The notes under the pieces were generated by a model. It was not told the DNA's origin, did no database searches, and saw only the letters and a list, made by a program, of their open reading frames with translations. Shown piece by piece: positions 43,979 through 52,297 of a stretch of DNA of 64,000 nt. Origin of the DNA: Dolomitihabitans soli (GTDB taxonomy: Bacteria > Actinomycetota > Actinomycetes > Streptosporangiales > Streptosporangiaceae); contig NZ_JAKNTW010000011.1 of the NCBI RefSeq assembly GCF_022213955.1, positions 124,001 through 188,000 on the forward strand, read 5' to 3'. The translations under genes and the position numbers were made by a program. Every line of letters begins with the position of its first letter. Position 1 is the stretch's first letter.

Positions 43979-45151
43979 CTAGTCGCTGCCGGTGACGAAG
44001 CTCTGGATGGCGACCACGGCGCCGCCACGGGCCCATTCGCGGAAGTCGTCCGCCTCGATGATCACGTCGGCCGAGTTCGGCACGCCGCGCCGGTTCACGG
44101 TGAGGGCCCGGTCGAGGTCGTCCTTCGCGACGCGGGCCAGTTCGACGCCTTCGCCGGCCACGACCACCGTCTTGACCATGGAGAACGTCGCGATGTGCGC
44201 GATGAGCCTGCCGAGGGCGCCCGCGGCCTCGCCGACGACGCTGAGGCACACCTTGTCCCCTTCCGCGGCGAGGCGCATCACCTCCTCGTACGTCACCGGC
44301 CGCCGTAGCCCTTGTCCGGCGGCGGTCACGATCGACTCGCTGGACAGGTACGCGGCGGCGCAGCCGCGGTGGCCTTCCGGGCACATCGGTCCGCCGGCGT
44401 TCAGCACCAGGTGGGCGAACATGCCGAGGTCCGCCTCGGTCGCGGTCACCAGGTGGTCGTGCACGACGAGGGCGTAGCCGATCCCCGCCCCGATCGAGAC
44501 GAGCGCGAAGTCGCGCAACCCGCGGGCCGCCCCGAACCAGTGATGCTGGTGGGCGAGCGCCGCCACGTCGTTCTTGACCACGCACGGGACGCCCAGCGCC
44601 TGCTCCAGTAATGGCTTGAACGGCACCTGCCGCCAGCCGAGGAAAGCCGAGTCGACCAGCCGCTCACCGCCGAGCTGGACCGCGGCGCGGGCGTCGCCGG
44701 CGAGCGTGACACCGGCGCCGACGGGTGGTTTCGCACCGCCGGACAGCTCGTCGAGCAGCCGTCTGGCCTGGCGGCACACGGCCTCGGGAGCGTGATCGGA
44801 GATCGGCTCGTCGTGTGCCGCGACGATCTGGGCGCGCAGGTCGGTGACGACGGCGTGGATGTGGTCCGCGGTCAGCTTGACACCGAAGAAGCGGTGCTCG
44901 CCCGCGGCCACGTCGAGGGGGCGGGTCGGGCGGCCGTTGACCGGGTCGTGCACCACGTCGCCTTCGACGAGGAGCCCGGCGTCGATCATGGGCTTGGTCA
45001 GTCGCGTCAGGCTGCCGGTGGACAGGCGCAAGGTCCCGGCCAACGCGGTCCTGGACGCGGGGCCGTGGATGACGAGCTCCTTGACGATGGAGCGGGCCGC
45101 GTCGGGCAGGTCGTCCCACATGCCGAACCAGCTCCCGGACTCAACTTCCAT
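43979..45151 (-). CDS. ROK family transcriptional regulator
   Basis: A 390-residue repressor. A winged-helix domain (about 18-75, ARSIVKELVIHGPASRTALAGTLRLSTGSLTRLTKPMI) precedes the ROK sugar-kinase-like domain with VVKNDVAALAHQHHWFG and IGAGIGYALVV. The zinc-loop region reads CPEGHRGC, a reduced version of the usual CxCGxxGCxE. ATG 45151 is used, with GGGGAAG upstream. It is divergent from the SBP/permease/GH36 operon; two different inverted repeats lie between. It is the likely repressor of both directions. Confidence 0.9.
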   Translation of the reverse strand: MEVESGSWFGMWDDLPDAARSIVKELVIHGPASRTALAGTLRLSTGSLTRLTKPMIDAGLLVEGDVVHDPVNGRPTRPLDVAAGEHRFFGVKLTADHIHAVVTDLRAQIVAAHDEPISDHAPEAVCRQARRLLDELSGGAKPPVGAGVTLAGDARAAVQLGGERLVDSAFLGWRQVPFKPLLEQALGVPCVVKNDVAALAHQHHWFGAARGLRDFALVSIGAGIGYALVVHDHLVTATEADLGMFAHLVLNAGGPMCPEGHRGCAAAYLSSESIVTAAGQGLRRPVTYEEVMRLAAEGDKVCLSVVGEAAGALGRLIAHIATFSMVKTVVVAGEGVELARVAKDDLDRALTVNRRGVPNSADVIIEADDFREWARGGAVVAIQSFVTGSD

Positions 45152-45215
45152 CAGTGCCGGCTTCCCCCCTGTTGGCTTCGCCGCGAAACTAGCATGTCCA
45201 TCGCGTAGCCGCACC

Positions 45216-45242
45216 TGCACTTTCCAATCTGCGAAAAGTGCA
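45216..45242. promoter_or_regulatory. inverted repeat, ROK-proximal
   Basis: TGCACTTT (45216-45223) and AAAGTGCA (45235-45242) are exact inverted arms with an 11-base spacer, about 65 bases upstream of the ROK start. AT-rich arms of this kind fit winged-helix ROK operators. Confidence 0.6.
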
Positions 45243-45288
45243 AGAAGGTAGTGACATTACTCTCACCTTGTCTCTAGGTTGGCTTTGT

Positions 45289-45310
45289 TGCGAAGCCACA
45301 TTGCTTCGCA
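45289..45310. promoter_or_regulatory. inverted repeat, SBP-proximal
   Basis: TGCGAAGC (45289-45296) and GCTTCGCA (45303-45310) are exact inverted arms with a six-base spacer, ending 14 bases before the SBP start and just ahead of its GGAGGAGG ribosome site. In the mRNA it could also form a hairpin near the ribosome site. Confidence 0.6.
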
Positions 45311-45324
45311 TGGAGGAGGCACGG

Positions 45325-46635
45325 ATGCGTATCACGAGGCTTGGCGGCTCCATCGCGGTGCTCGGCATGACCGCCGTCCTGGCGGCCTGCTCGTCGGGCA
45401 CGCCCGGGAGCACCGACACGCCGACGGCGAACACCGGGCCGGTCGCGCTGGAGTTCTGGTGCTGGGGCACGTCCCAGAAGGCCAAGGTCGAGGCGTTCAA
45501 CAAGGCCCACCCGAACGTCCAGGTCAACCACACCGACGTGGGAGGGGACAGGGACACGGCCGCCAAGCTGCTCACGGCCAACCGGGCGGGCAACGCCCCC
45601 GACGCCGCCTGCCTGGAGTACGAAACCCTGCCTTCCATGATCGTGGCCGGGGCGTTGGCCGACATCTCGGCCCACACCGGCGACGTCAAGGACGCCTTCA
45701 GCCCGGAAGTGTGGGACCTGACCAGCTTCGACGGCGCCGTCTACGGAGTGCCGCAGGACGTCGGCCCGATGGTCCTCGTCTACAACAAGAAGCGTTTCCA
45801 GGAGCTGAAGATCGAGCCGCCCGCCACCTGGCAGGACTTCGCGAAGGTCGCGGCGGACGTGCGCAAGAAGGACCCGGAGGCCTACCTCACCACCTTCGCG
45901 CCGGCGGAGTTCGGCAACTTCGCCGGGCTGGCCCAGCAGGCCGGCGCCTCCTGGTGGCAGGTCCAGGACCAGACGTGGACGGTGGGCATCGCCGACCAGA
46001 CCTCCCATGAGGTGGCCGACTACTGGCAGGGGCTCATCGACAAGGACCTCGTCAAGGCCCAGCCGCTGCTCACCCCGGAGTGGAACAACCAGCTGAACAA
46101 GGGCAAGATCCTCGCCTGGCCGAGCGCCCTGTGGGCGCCGGGCGTGTTGTACGGAGTCGCGGAGAAGCAGGCGGGTGACTGGGCCATCGCGCCTCTCCCC
46201 CAGTGGAAGGAGGGCGACGACCGGGTGGCCTTCCAGGGCGGCTCCGCGTTGACCGTGACCAAGACCTCCAAGAACGCCGCCGCCGCGGCCACGTTCGCCA
46301 AGTGGATGAACACCGACAAGGCGGCGTACGACCTCCAGATCGAGATGGGCGAGTACCCGGCGTCGCTGGCCGGCCAGCAGGCCGCGGGCGACAGTCCGCC
46401 GCCCAAGCTGACGGCGAACCAGAAGGACTACTGGGACGTCGCCACGAAGGCGGCCCAGCGTACGATCCCGCACATCAGTTGGGGCCCGAACGTCAGCACC
46501 GCCAAGAGCGCGTACGAGGACGCCGTCTCCGCCGCGCTCCGTGACCGCACCCCGCTGAGGGACGCGCTGACGAAGACGCACAACCTCGTGGTGGAGGACA
46601 TGAAGACCACCGGCTTCAAAGTCACGGGTCCATGA
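45325..46635 (+). CDS. sugar-binding lipoprotein (SBP, family 1)
   Basis: A 436-residue binding protein. The signal peptide ends in the lipobox VLAAC, lipidated near residue 21. The mature part starts VALEFWCWGTSQKAKVEAF and shows LTANRAGNAPDAACLEYE and GVPQDVGPMVLVYNKKRF, close in pattern to the SBP at 16945, so the two may bind related sugars. GGAGGAGG nine bases upstream fixes ATG 45325. It heads an SBP, permease, permease, GH36 operon divergent from ROK and GH42. Confidence 0.93.
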   Translation: MRITRLGGSIAVLGMTAVLAACSSGTPGSTDTPTANTGPVALEFWCWGTSQKAKVEAFNKAHPNVQVNHTDVGGDRDTAAKLLTANRAGNAPDAACLEYETLPSMIVAGALADISAHTGDVKDAFSPEVWDLTSFDGAVYGVPQDVGPMVLVYNKKRFQELKIEPPATWQDFAKVAADVRKKDPEAYLTTFAPAEFGNFAGLAQQAGASWWQVQDQTWTVGIADQTSHEVADYWQGLIDKDLVKAQPLLTPEWNNQLNKGKILAWPSALWAPGVLYGVAEKQAGDWAIAPLPQWKEGDDRVAFQGGSALTVTKTSKNAAAAATFAKWMNTDKAAYDLQIEMGEYPASLAGQQAAGDSPPPKLTANQKDYWDVATKAAQRTIPHISWGPNVSTAKSAYEDAVSAALRDRTPLRDALTKTHNLVVEDMKTTGFKVTGP

Positions 46636-47546
46636 CCGCCATGCCCAGGGCCGACCGCAGATCCCGGGCGCCGTACCTGTTCGTCGCCCCCGCCGTACTC
46701 CTCTTCCTGGCCTTTCTGGCGATCCCCATCTGCTACGCGATCTACCTCAGCGTGCGCGGCCTGCGGCTGACCGGCGGGGGCGTCTTCGGCACGCGCGAGG
46801 AGGTCTTCGTCGGGCTCGACAACTACGTCAGGACGCTCACCGACCCCGAGTTCTTCGCCGGCTTCGGCAGGCTCGCCCTCTACGGTCTGATCAGCGTGCC
46901 GCTCACGCTCGGGCTGGCGCTGCTGTTCGCGCTGCTCCTCGACCACGCCGGTACACGGGCCAAGAGGTTCTCGCGCACGGCGATCTTCATCCCGTACGCC
47001 GTCCCGGGCGTGACGGCCTCGCTGCTGTGGGGCTTCATGTATCTGCCCTCGACCAGCCCGTTCAGCTACCTGACCCAGGAGCTGGGACTGGGGGAGATCC
47101 CGTTTCTCGGGCCTGGCGGCATCTATCCGTCGCTGGCCAACATCGCGGTGTGGGGCAGCGTCGGCTTCAACATGATCATTATCTTCACGTCGCTGCGTGG
47201 CATCCCGGCGGAGCTGTACCACGCGGCGCGCATCGACGGAGCCTCCGAATGGCAGATCGCCTGGCGGATCAAGATCCCGCTGGTGGCGCCCGCGCTCGTG
47301 CTCACCGGCCTGTTCGCGCTGATCGGAACGCTCCAGGTGTACGGCGAGCCGACCACCTTGAAACCGATGACCACGGAGATCTCCCAGAGTTGGGTGCCCC
47401 TGATGAACATCTACCGAAACGCGTTCACCCGGGATGACCTGCCGCTGGCCTCGGCCGCCTCCGTCCTGCTGGCGGCGGGCACCCTGCTGATCTCGGTCGT
47501 GCTCCTGAAGGTCACCCAGAAGCGCGCCTTCGGAGGCATGCAGTGA
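46632..47546 (+). CDS. sugar ABC transporter permease
   Basis: A 304-residue MalF-type permease with six membrane helices and EAA loop YHAARIDGASEWQIAWRIKI (about residues 197-216). ATG 46632 overlaps the SBP stop; its own stop overlaps the next permease start (GTGA). The first helix region is LFVAPAVLLFLAFLAIPICYA. It works with the partner permease and an ATPase encoded outside the window. Confidence 0.93.
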   Translation: MTAMPRADRRSRAPYLFVAPAVLLFLAFLAIPICYAIYLSVRGLRLTGGGVFGTREEVFVGLDNYVRTLTDPEFFAGFGRLALYGLISVPLTLGLALLFALLLDHAGTRAKRFSRTAIFIPYAVPGVTASLLWGFMYLPSTSPFSYLTQELGLGEIPFLGPGGIYPSLANIAVWGSVGFNMIIIFTSLRGIPAELYHAARIDGASEWQIAWRIKIPLVAPALVLTGLFALIGTLQVYGEPTTLKPMTTEISQSWVPLMNIYRNAFTRDDLPLASAASVLLAAGTLLISVVLLKVTQKRAFGGMQ

Positions 47547-48400
47547 GTGCCGCCGGCCACCTGCTCCCGCACCGGCGCGGCCGAATCCTGCCCACCCTCG
47601 TCCTGCTCATCGGCTCGCTCTACTGCCTGGTGCCCGTCGCCTGGGTGCTCGTGGCCTCGACCAAGTCGAGCGGCGAACTGTTCTCGACGTTCACCTTCGC
47701 CCCGGGCACGGGCCTGCTGGACAACCTGCGCGACCTGTTCAGCTACGGGGACGGTCTCTACCTGCGGTGGACGGCCAACAGCGCCCTGTACGCGGTCGCC
47801 GGCTCCGCGTTCTCGACCCTGATCTCGACGCTGGCCGGGTACGCCATGGCCAAGTACGAGTTCCGCGGCCGGAACATCCTGTTCTACGCCATCCTGGCCG
47901 GCGTCCTCGTGCCCGGCATGACGCTGGCCATCCCGCAGTACCTGATCATGTCCGAGATCGACCTGGTGGGCGGTTACTGGTCGGTCCTGCTGCCGGGCCT
48001 CATCTCGCCGTTCGGCATCTACCTGGCACGGGTGTACGCGATGTCGTCCGTCCCCGACGCGACGATAGAGGCGGCCAGGATCGACGGGGCGAGCGAGTAC
48101 CGCATCTTCGGCTCGATCGGCCTTCCCATGATGATCCCCGGCATGGTGACGATCTTCCTGCTGCAGTTCGTCGGGACCTGGAACAACTTCCTGCTGCCGT
48201 ACATCATGCTGTCGGACGAGAACAAGTTCCCGATCACCGTGGGCCTGTACACCCTGCTCAACAAGGGCTCGAGCCAGCCCGCCCTGTACGGCATCGCCAT
48301 CGTGGGCGCCGCCGTCTCGGTGCTCCCGCTCATCGCCCTGCTGCTGTTCCTGCAGCGCTTCTGGCGACTCGACCTGCTCAGCGGAGGGTTGAAGGGGTGA
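47543..48400 (+). CDS. sugar ABC transporter permease
   Basis: A 285-residue MalG-type permease: six helices, EAA loop IEAARIDGASEYRIFGSIGL near residue 176, and the family C-terminus LQRFWRLDLLSGGLKG. It begins at GTG 47543 within the previous stop, and its own TGA overlaps a GTG that can start the GH36 gene. The chain of four-base overlaps shows a tightly coupled operon. Confidence 0.93.
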   Translation: MSAAGHLLPHRRGRILPTLVLLIGSLYCLVPVAWVLVASTKSSGELFSTFTFAPGTGLLDNLRDLFSYGDGLYLRWTANSALYAVAGSAFSTLISTLAGYAMAKYEFRGRNILFYAILAGVLVPGMTLAIPQYLIMSEIDLVGGYWSVLLPGLISPFGIYLARVYAMSSVPDATIEAARIDGASEYRIFGSIGLPMMIPGMVTIFLLQFVGTWNNFLLPYIMLSDENKFPITVGLYTLLNKGSSQPALYGIAIVGAAVSVLPLIALLLFLQRFWRLDLLSGGLKG

Positions 48401-50574
48401 CCCCGCGTACGACCTCCGCTCCTTCTCACAGAAAGCCGTTCATGCAGATCCTGCACTTCAGAGCCGCCGGCGTGTCCGTGGTCATCGAATGCCCATCCGA
48501 CGCCCTGCCCGCGATCCTGCACTGGGGGCCGGACCTGGGCCTACTCGACGACGAAGCGCTGGCCCACCTCGCGGCCGACCTGCGCCCCCAGCAGGACACC
48601 ACGGTCGACGTGCCCGTACGGACTCCGCTGGTGCCGGAGGCCCGTACCGGCTGGATGGGCATGCCCGGACTGTCCGGCCACCACCAGGGACAGAACTGGT
48701 CCCCTGCTTTCACCGGCGTCACCTACCAGCAGGCCGGGCAGACCCTCACCGCCACCGCCCGAGACGAGCATGCCCGCCTCACCCTCACGATCATCGTCGA
48801 ACTCGACCAATCGGGCCTCCTCCGCGCACGGGCGGACCTGCGCAACCAGCACGAACTGCCCTACACCCTGGACGCGCTCAACCTCGCCTTCGCCGTCCCC
48901 GGCACCCCCACCGACCTGCTCGACCAGGCCGGACGATGGGCCAAGGAACGCATCCCCCAGCGACGCTCCCTCACCGTCGGCACCCACCTGCGCGAGAACC
49001 GCCGCGGCCGGACCGGCCCCGACGCCGCCACCGTCCTGCTCGCAGGCACCTCCGACCTCGGCTTCCAGCGCGGCGAGGCATGGGGCCTGCACGTCGGCTT
49101 CAGCGGCAACCACCGTCACTACGCCGAACGCACCTCCACCGGCCGCACCATGCTGGGCGGCGGCGAACTGCTGCTGCCCGGCGAGGTCATCCTGCCGCCC
49201 GGCGATACCTATCGGACCCCGTGGCTCTACGCCACCTACGGCCGCGGCCTCGACCAGGCGGCCCGCCGCTTCCACGACCACCTGCGCGCCCGCCCCTCCC
49301 ACCCGTCCACACCCCGGCCCGTCGTGCTCAACACCTGGGAGGCCGTCTACTTCGACCACGACCTGGACCGCCTGCTCCCCCTCGCCGACCTGGCCGCCCG
49401 GGTGGGGGTCGAGCGGTTCGTGCTCGACGACGGCTGGTTCAACGGCCGCCGCAACGACAGGTCCGGACTCGGGGACTGGTACGTCGACTCGGACGTCTGG
49501 CCCGACGGGCTGCATCCGCTGGTCAACCGGGTCAAGGAGCTCGGCATGCAGTTCGGGCTCTGGCTCGAACCCGAGATGATCAACCCGGACTCCGACCTGG
49601 CCCGCGCCCACCCCGGCTGGATCCTGCAGACCGGCGACCGCCTGCCACCCCCCGCCAGGCACCAGCAGGTCCTGGACCTGACCAACCCCGAGGCCTACGC
49701 CTACATAAAAGAACGACTGCTCGCCCTGACCAGCGAGTACGACCTCGACTTCATCAAATGGGACCACAACCGCGACCTCGTGGACGCCGGATCCACGATC
49801 CGGGACGGCCGGGCATCCGTCCACGCCCAGACCCACGCCGTCTACCGGCTGCTCGACGAGATCCGGGCCGAACGCCCGCGCCTGGAGATCGAGTCGTGCT
49901 CCGGCGGCGGGGGCCGCGTCGACCTCGGCATCCTGGAACGCACCGACCGCGTCTGGGCCAGCGACTGCATCGACCCGGCCGAACGCCGGCAGATCATGCG
50001 CTGGACCGGACAGTTGCTGCCGCCCGAGCTGATCGGCAGCCACATCGGCGCCGACCGTTCCCACACCACCGGCCGCCGCCACGATCTGCCCTGCCGAGCC
50101 ACGGCCGCGTTCTTCGGCCACTACGGGATCGAGTGGGACCTCACCACCCTCACCGACGGCGAACTCGACGACCTGGCCGCCTGGATCGCCCTGCACAAAC
50201 AGCACCGCCGCCTGCTCCACACCGGCGCCATGGTCCGCATCGACGACGCCCCCGAGAGCGTGCAGGCCCATGGCGTCGTCGCCGCCGACGCGACCGAGGC
50301 CATCTACGAGATCGCCATGATGGACCGCCCGTCCACCTGGCCACCGGGTCGTATCCGGCTGCCCGGCCTCGACCCGGCGACCGTCTACTCGGTGCGTGCC
50401 CTCATGCCCGTGACCGCGCACGGAGCGGCCCCGGCCTGGACGAGCGGCGGCTTCGCCCTGCCCGGCTCGGCCCTGGCGGTCTCGGGCATCGCCGTACCAC
50501 CCCTGTTTCCCGACGAATCCGTGCTGGTCCACGTCATCGCCACAGCCGGACAGGACGCCCCAGGTGAGGGCTGA
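48397..50574 (+). CDS. GH36 alpha-galactosidase
   Basis: A cytoplasmic enzyme of about 725 residues. An N-terminal beta-sandwich (about 15-300, ILHFRAAGVSVVIE) precedes the barrel with FVLDDGWFNGRRND, LWLEPEMINPDSDL, nucleophile D456 in FIKWDHNRD and acid/base D523 in VWASDCIDPAER; a short C-terminal sheet closes it. GTG 48397 overlaps the permease stop and has GGAGGG upstream; ATG 48442 lacks a ribosome site but would give a 710-residue protein that still holds the domain. It would remove alpha-galactose from imported raffinose-, melibiose- or galactomannan-type oligosaccharides. Confidence 0.93.
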   Translation: MTPRTTSAPSHRKPFMQILHFRAAGVSVVIECPSDALPAILHWGPDLGLLDDEALAHLAADLRPQQDTTVDVPVRTPLVPEARTGWMGMPGLSGHHQGQNWSPAFTGVTYQQAGQTLTATARDEHARLTLTIIVELDQSGLLRARADLRNQHELPYTLDALNLAFAVPGTPTDLLDQAGRWAKERIPQRRSLTVGTHLRENRRGRTGPDAATVLLAGTSDLGFQRGEAWGLHVGFSGNHRHYAERTSTGRTMLGGGELLLPGEVILPPGDTYRTPWLYATYGRGLDQAARRFHDHLRARPSHPSTPRPVVLNTWEAVYFDHDLDRLLPLADLAARVGVERFVLDDGWFNGRRNDRSGLGDWYVDSDVWPDGLHPLVNRVKELGMQFGLWLEPEMINPDSDLARAHPGWILQTGDRLPPPARHQQVLDLTNPEAYAYIKERLLALTSEYDLDFIKWDHNRDLVDAGSTIRDGRASVHAQTHAVYRLLDEIRAERPRLEIESCSGGGGRVDLGILERTDRVWASDCIDPAERRQIMRWTGQLLPPELIGSHIGADRSHTTGRRHDLPCRATAAFFGHYGIEWDLTTLTDGELDDLAAWIALHKQHRRLLHTGAMVRIDDAPESVQAHGVVAADATEAIYEIAMMDRPSTWPPGRIRLPGLDPATVYSVRALMPVTAHGAAPAWTSGGFALPGSALAVSGIAVPPLFPDESVLVHVIATAGQDAPGEG

Positions 50575-50584
50575 GCCTGGGGCG
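50556..50584. terminator. hairpin between GH36 and mannanase genes
   Basis: CGCCCCAGG (50556-50564) pairs with CCTGGGGCG (50576-50584), with the GH36 stop codon in the loop. It ends the GH36 operon and may also serve the convergent mannanase gene, whose stop is at 50617. Confidence 0.65.
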
Positions 50585-50616
50585 CCCGTTGCCGCATGCC
50601 GTACCGCGTCGATGGG

Positions 50617-51981
50617 TCATGCCACCTGGCAGGCGGCTCCGTTGAGGGTGTAGGAGGCGGGTTCGGTGGTGTTGCCGGTGTGCGTGGCCTGGAAGCCGAT
50701 GGTGGTGGAGCCGCCCGGGGCGAGGGTGCCGTTCCAGGCGGCGTTGGTGGCGGTGACCTGAGCGCTGGCCGGCGAGTACGACGCGCCCCAGCCGTTGGTG
50801 ATGGTCTGGCCACTGGGCAGGGTGAACACCAGCCGCCAGCCGTTGACCGTCGAGCTGCCGGTGTTGGTGATCGTGACGTTGCCGGTGAACCCGGTGTTCC
50901 AGGTGTTCATCGTGTACGCCACCCGGCACGCGCCGGTCGGCGGGGGCGTGCTGGTCGGGGTCACTGTCGAGGTCACGGTCGGGGTGGCGCCGCCGTAGAT
51001 GGTGGCCTCCCTGGCCGTGGCCTTGATGCCGTTGGCGCCGTTGAAGATCCGCTGACCCCAGGTGGTGAGCCGGCCGGGGTCGAAGGCGGTCGCCATGTCC
51101 AGGATCGGGTCGGTGTTGCCGCTCCAGGACCAGCCGAGGTAGCCGAGCCCTCGCGACACCGCCTCGGACAGCAGTGTCTCGTGGTCCACCTCGTTGGCGC
51201 CGAACCGCCAGCCGAACTCGCCGATGACCAGCGGCCAGCCGTTGGCCTGGAACCGGTTGAGGTAGTCGGTGATCGACGCGGCGGTGTTGAACACGGCGTA
51301 CATGTGGATGGACAGCACGGTGTTGCGCTTGGTGTCGGCGTTCAGGATCGTCTGGGCGTTGTCCCGCATGACGTACTGCCAGTCCTGGCCCCAGTTCGGC
51401 GCGTCGATCATGAGCAGGTGCTCGAAACCGTTGCTGCGCATCTTCTGGATGGCGGCGGTGGTCGCACTGGTCCACTGGGCGGCGTTGGTGTTGCCGATCG
51501 GCTCGTTGCCGATATTGATGACGACGTGGCTCTCCTGACCGACCAGCGCGCTCTTCTGGCTGATCCAGTAGTCGGCCGCCTCGTCGAGCGAGGCGGCCGC
51601 GCCCTCCTCGCCGTACCCGGTGGTGTCGTGCACCTCGAGGACGCAGATCAGCCGGTTCTGCCTGCACAGGGAGATCACATTGGCCACGTCGTTGGACGGA
51701 CCCCACCGCTTGCCGCTGCCCAGCACCACGCGCACGGTGTTGGCTCCGAGCGCCTTGATGTCGGCGAACGAGTTGGTCTGGTTCGTGTACCAGACGTGGG
51801 GGTGGTTGACCCCGCGCATGGTGAACTTCTGGCCGTTGGCCTCGACGATGTTCGTGCCGCTGATGTGGAGCCCCACGGCCGCATGCGCGGGCTGGATACC
51901 TGTGACCAGGACGGCTCCCAACGCCACGGCTACGGCGACGAGCGCCGCGCCGACCGCTGCCACCCATGGCATGGATCTCAT
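50617..51981 (-). CDS. secreted GH5_8 beta-mannanase with CBM2
   Basis: A 454-residue exported endo-beta-1,4-mannanase. The signal peptide ends QPAHAA near residue 35. The GH5 subfamily 8 barrel (about 36-320) opens VGLHISGTNIVEANGQKFTM and has RVVLGSGKRW, LEVHDTTGYGEE, acid/base E160 (INIGNEPIG) and nucleophile E255 (VIGEFGW). A T/P linker leads to a CBM2 cellulose-binding module (about 350-454) with flanking cysteines. It should cleave galactoglucomannan bound to cellulose. Lying back to back with the GH36 operon, it suggests a galactomannan pathway. GAGGAGATCCGAG precedes the ATG. Confidence 0.92.
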   Translation of the reverse strand: MRSMPWVAAVGAALVAVAVALGAVLVTGIQPAHAAVGLHISGTNIVEANGQKFTMRGVNHPHVWYTNQTNSFADIKALGANTVRVVLGSGKRWGPSNDVANVISLCRQNRLICVLEVHDTTGYGEEGAAASLDEAADYWISQKSALVGQESHVVINIGNEPIGNTNAAQWTSATTAAIQKMRSNGFEHLLMIDAPNWGQDWQYVMRDNAQTILNADTKRNTVLSIHMYAVFNTAASITDYLNRFQANGWPLVIGEFGWRFGANEVDHETLLSEAVSRGLGYLGWSWSGNTDPILDMATAFDPGRLTTWGQRIFNGANGIKATAREATIYGGATPTVTSTVTPTSTPPPTGACRVAYTMNTWNTGFTGNVTITNTGSSTVNGWRLVFTLPSGQTITNGWGASYSPASAQVTATNAAWNGTLAPGGSTTIGFQATHTGNTTEPASYTLNGAACQVA

Positions 51982-52297
51982 CTCGGATCTCCTCGTTGAT
52001 CTTTCGCAACGATCGGCACCACGTCGGCAAGTCGGAGCCGGCTGGAACGCCCCCAGAATGTACGCAGAGCCGCAGCATCCGTACAGCCACTACCGCACCA
52101 CCTGAACCGACCGGTCCAGTCCATTCATGGTCAAGGGGATGCTGAGCTGGCCGGATCCGGCTGGACCACTTCTCCGGCGGCTTCCCCAGGGCCCGTCTGA
52201 CGATGAAAATTCCACGCCGGACCGACTCCTTCGCCACCGGCGCGAAGATCGCCGAATTGGGGCGAAGTGTCGGTCTTCTGCGTTACGGTCGCGTGGC
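51982..52297. other. divergent promoter region without clear motifs
   Basis: These 316 bases hold the start regions of the mannanase (minus) and BRCT-propeller (plus) genes. No CebR/CelR-type box, other strong palindrome or convincing promoter was found. A longer open frame upstream of 52298 has no ribosome site. Confidence 0.45.

Noticed and set aside
52020-52060. Weak CebR-like half site upstream of the mannanase
   Set aside because: TGGAACGCCCCCA lacks the palindrome and differs from the box at several positions.
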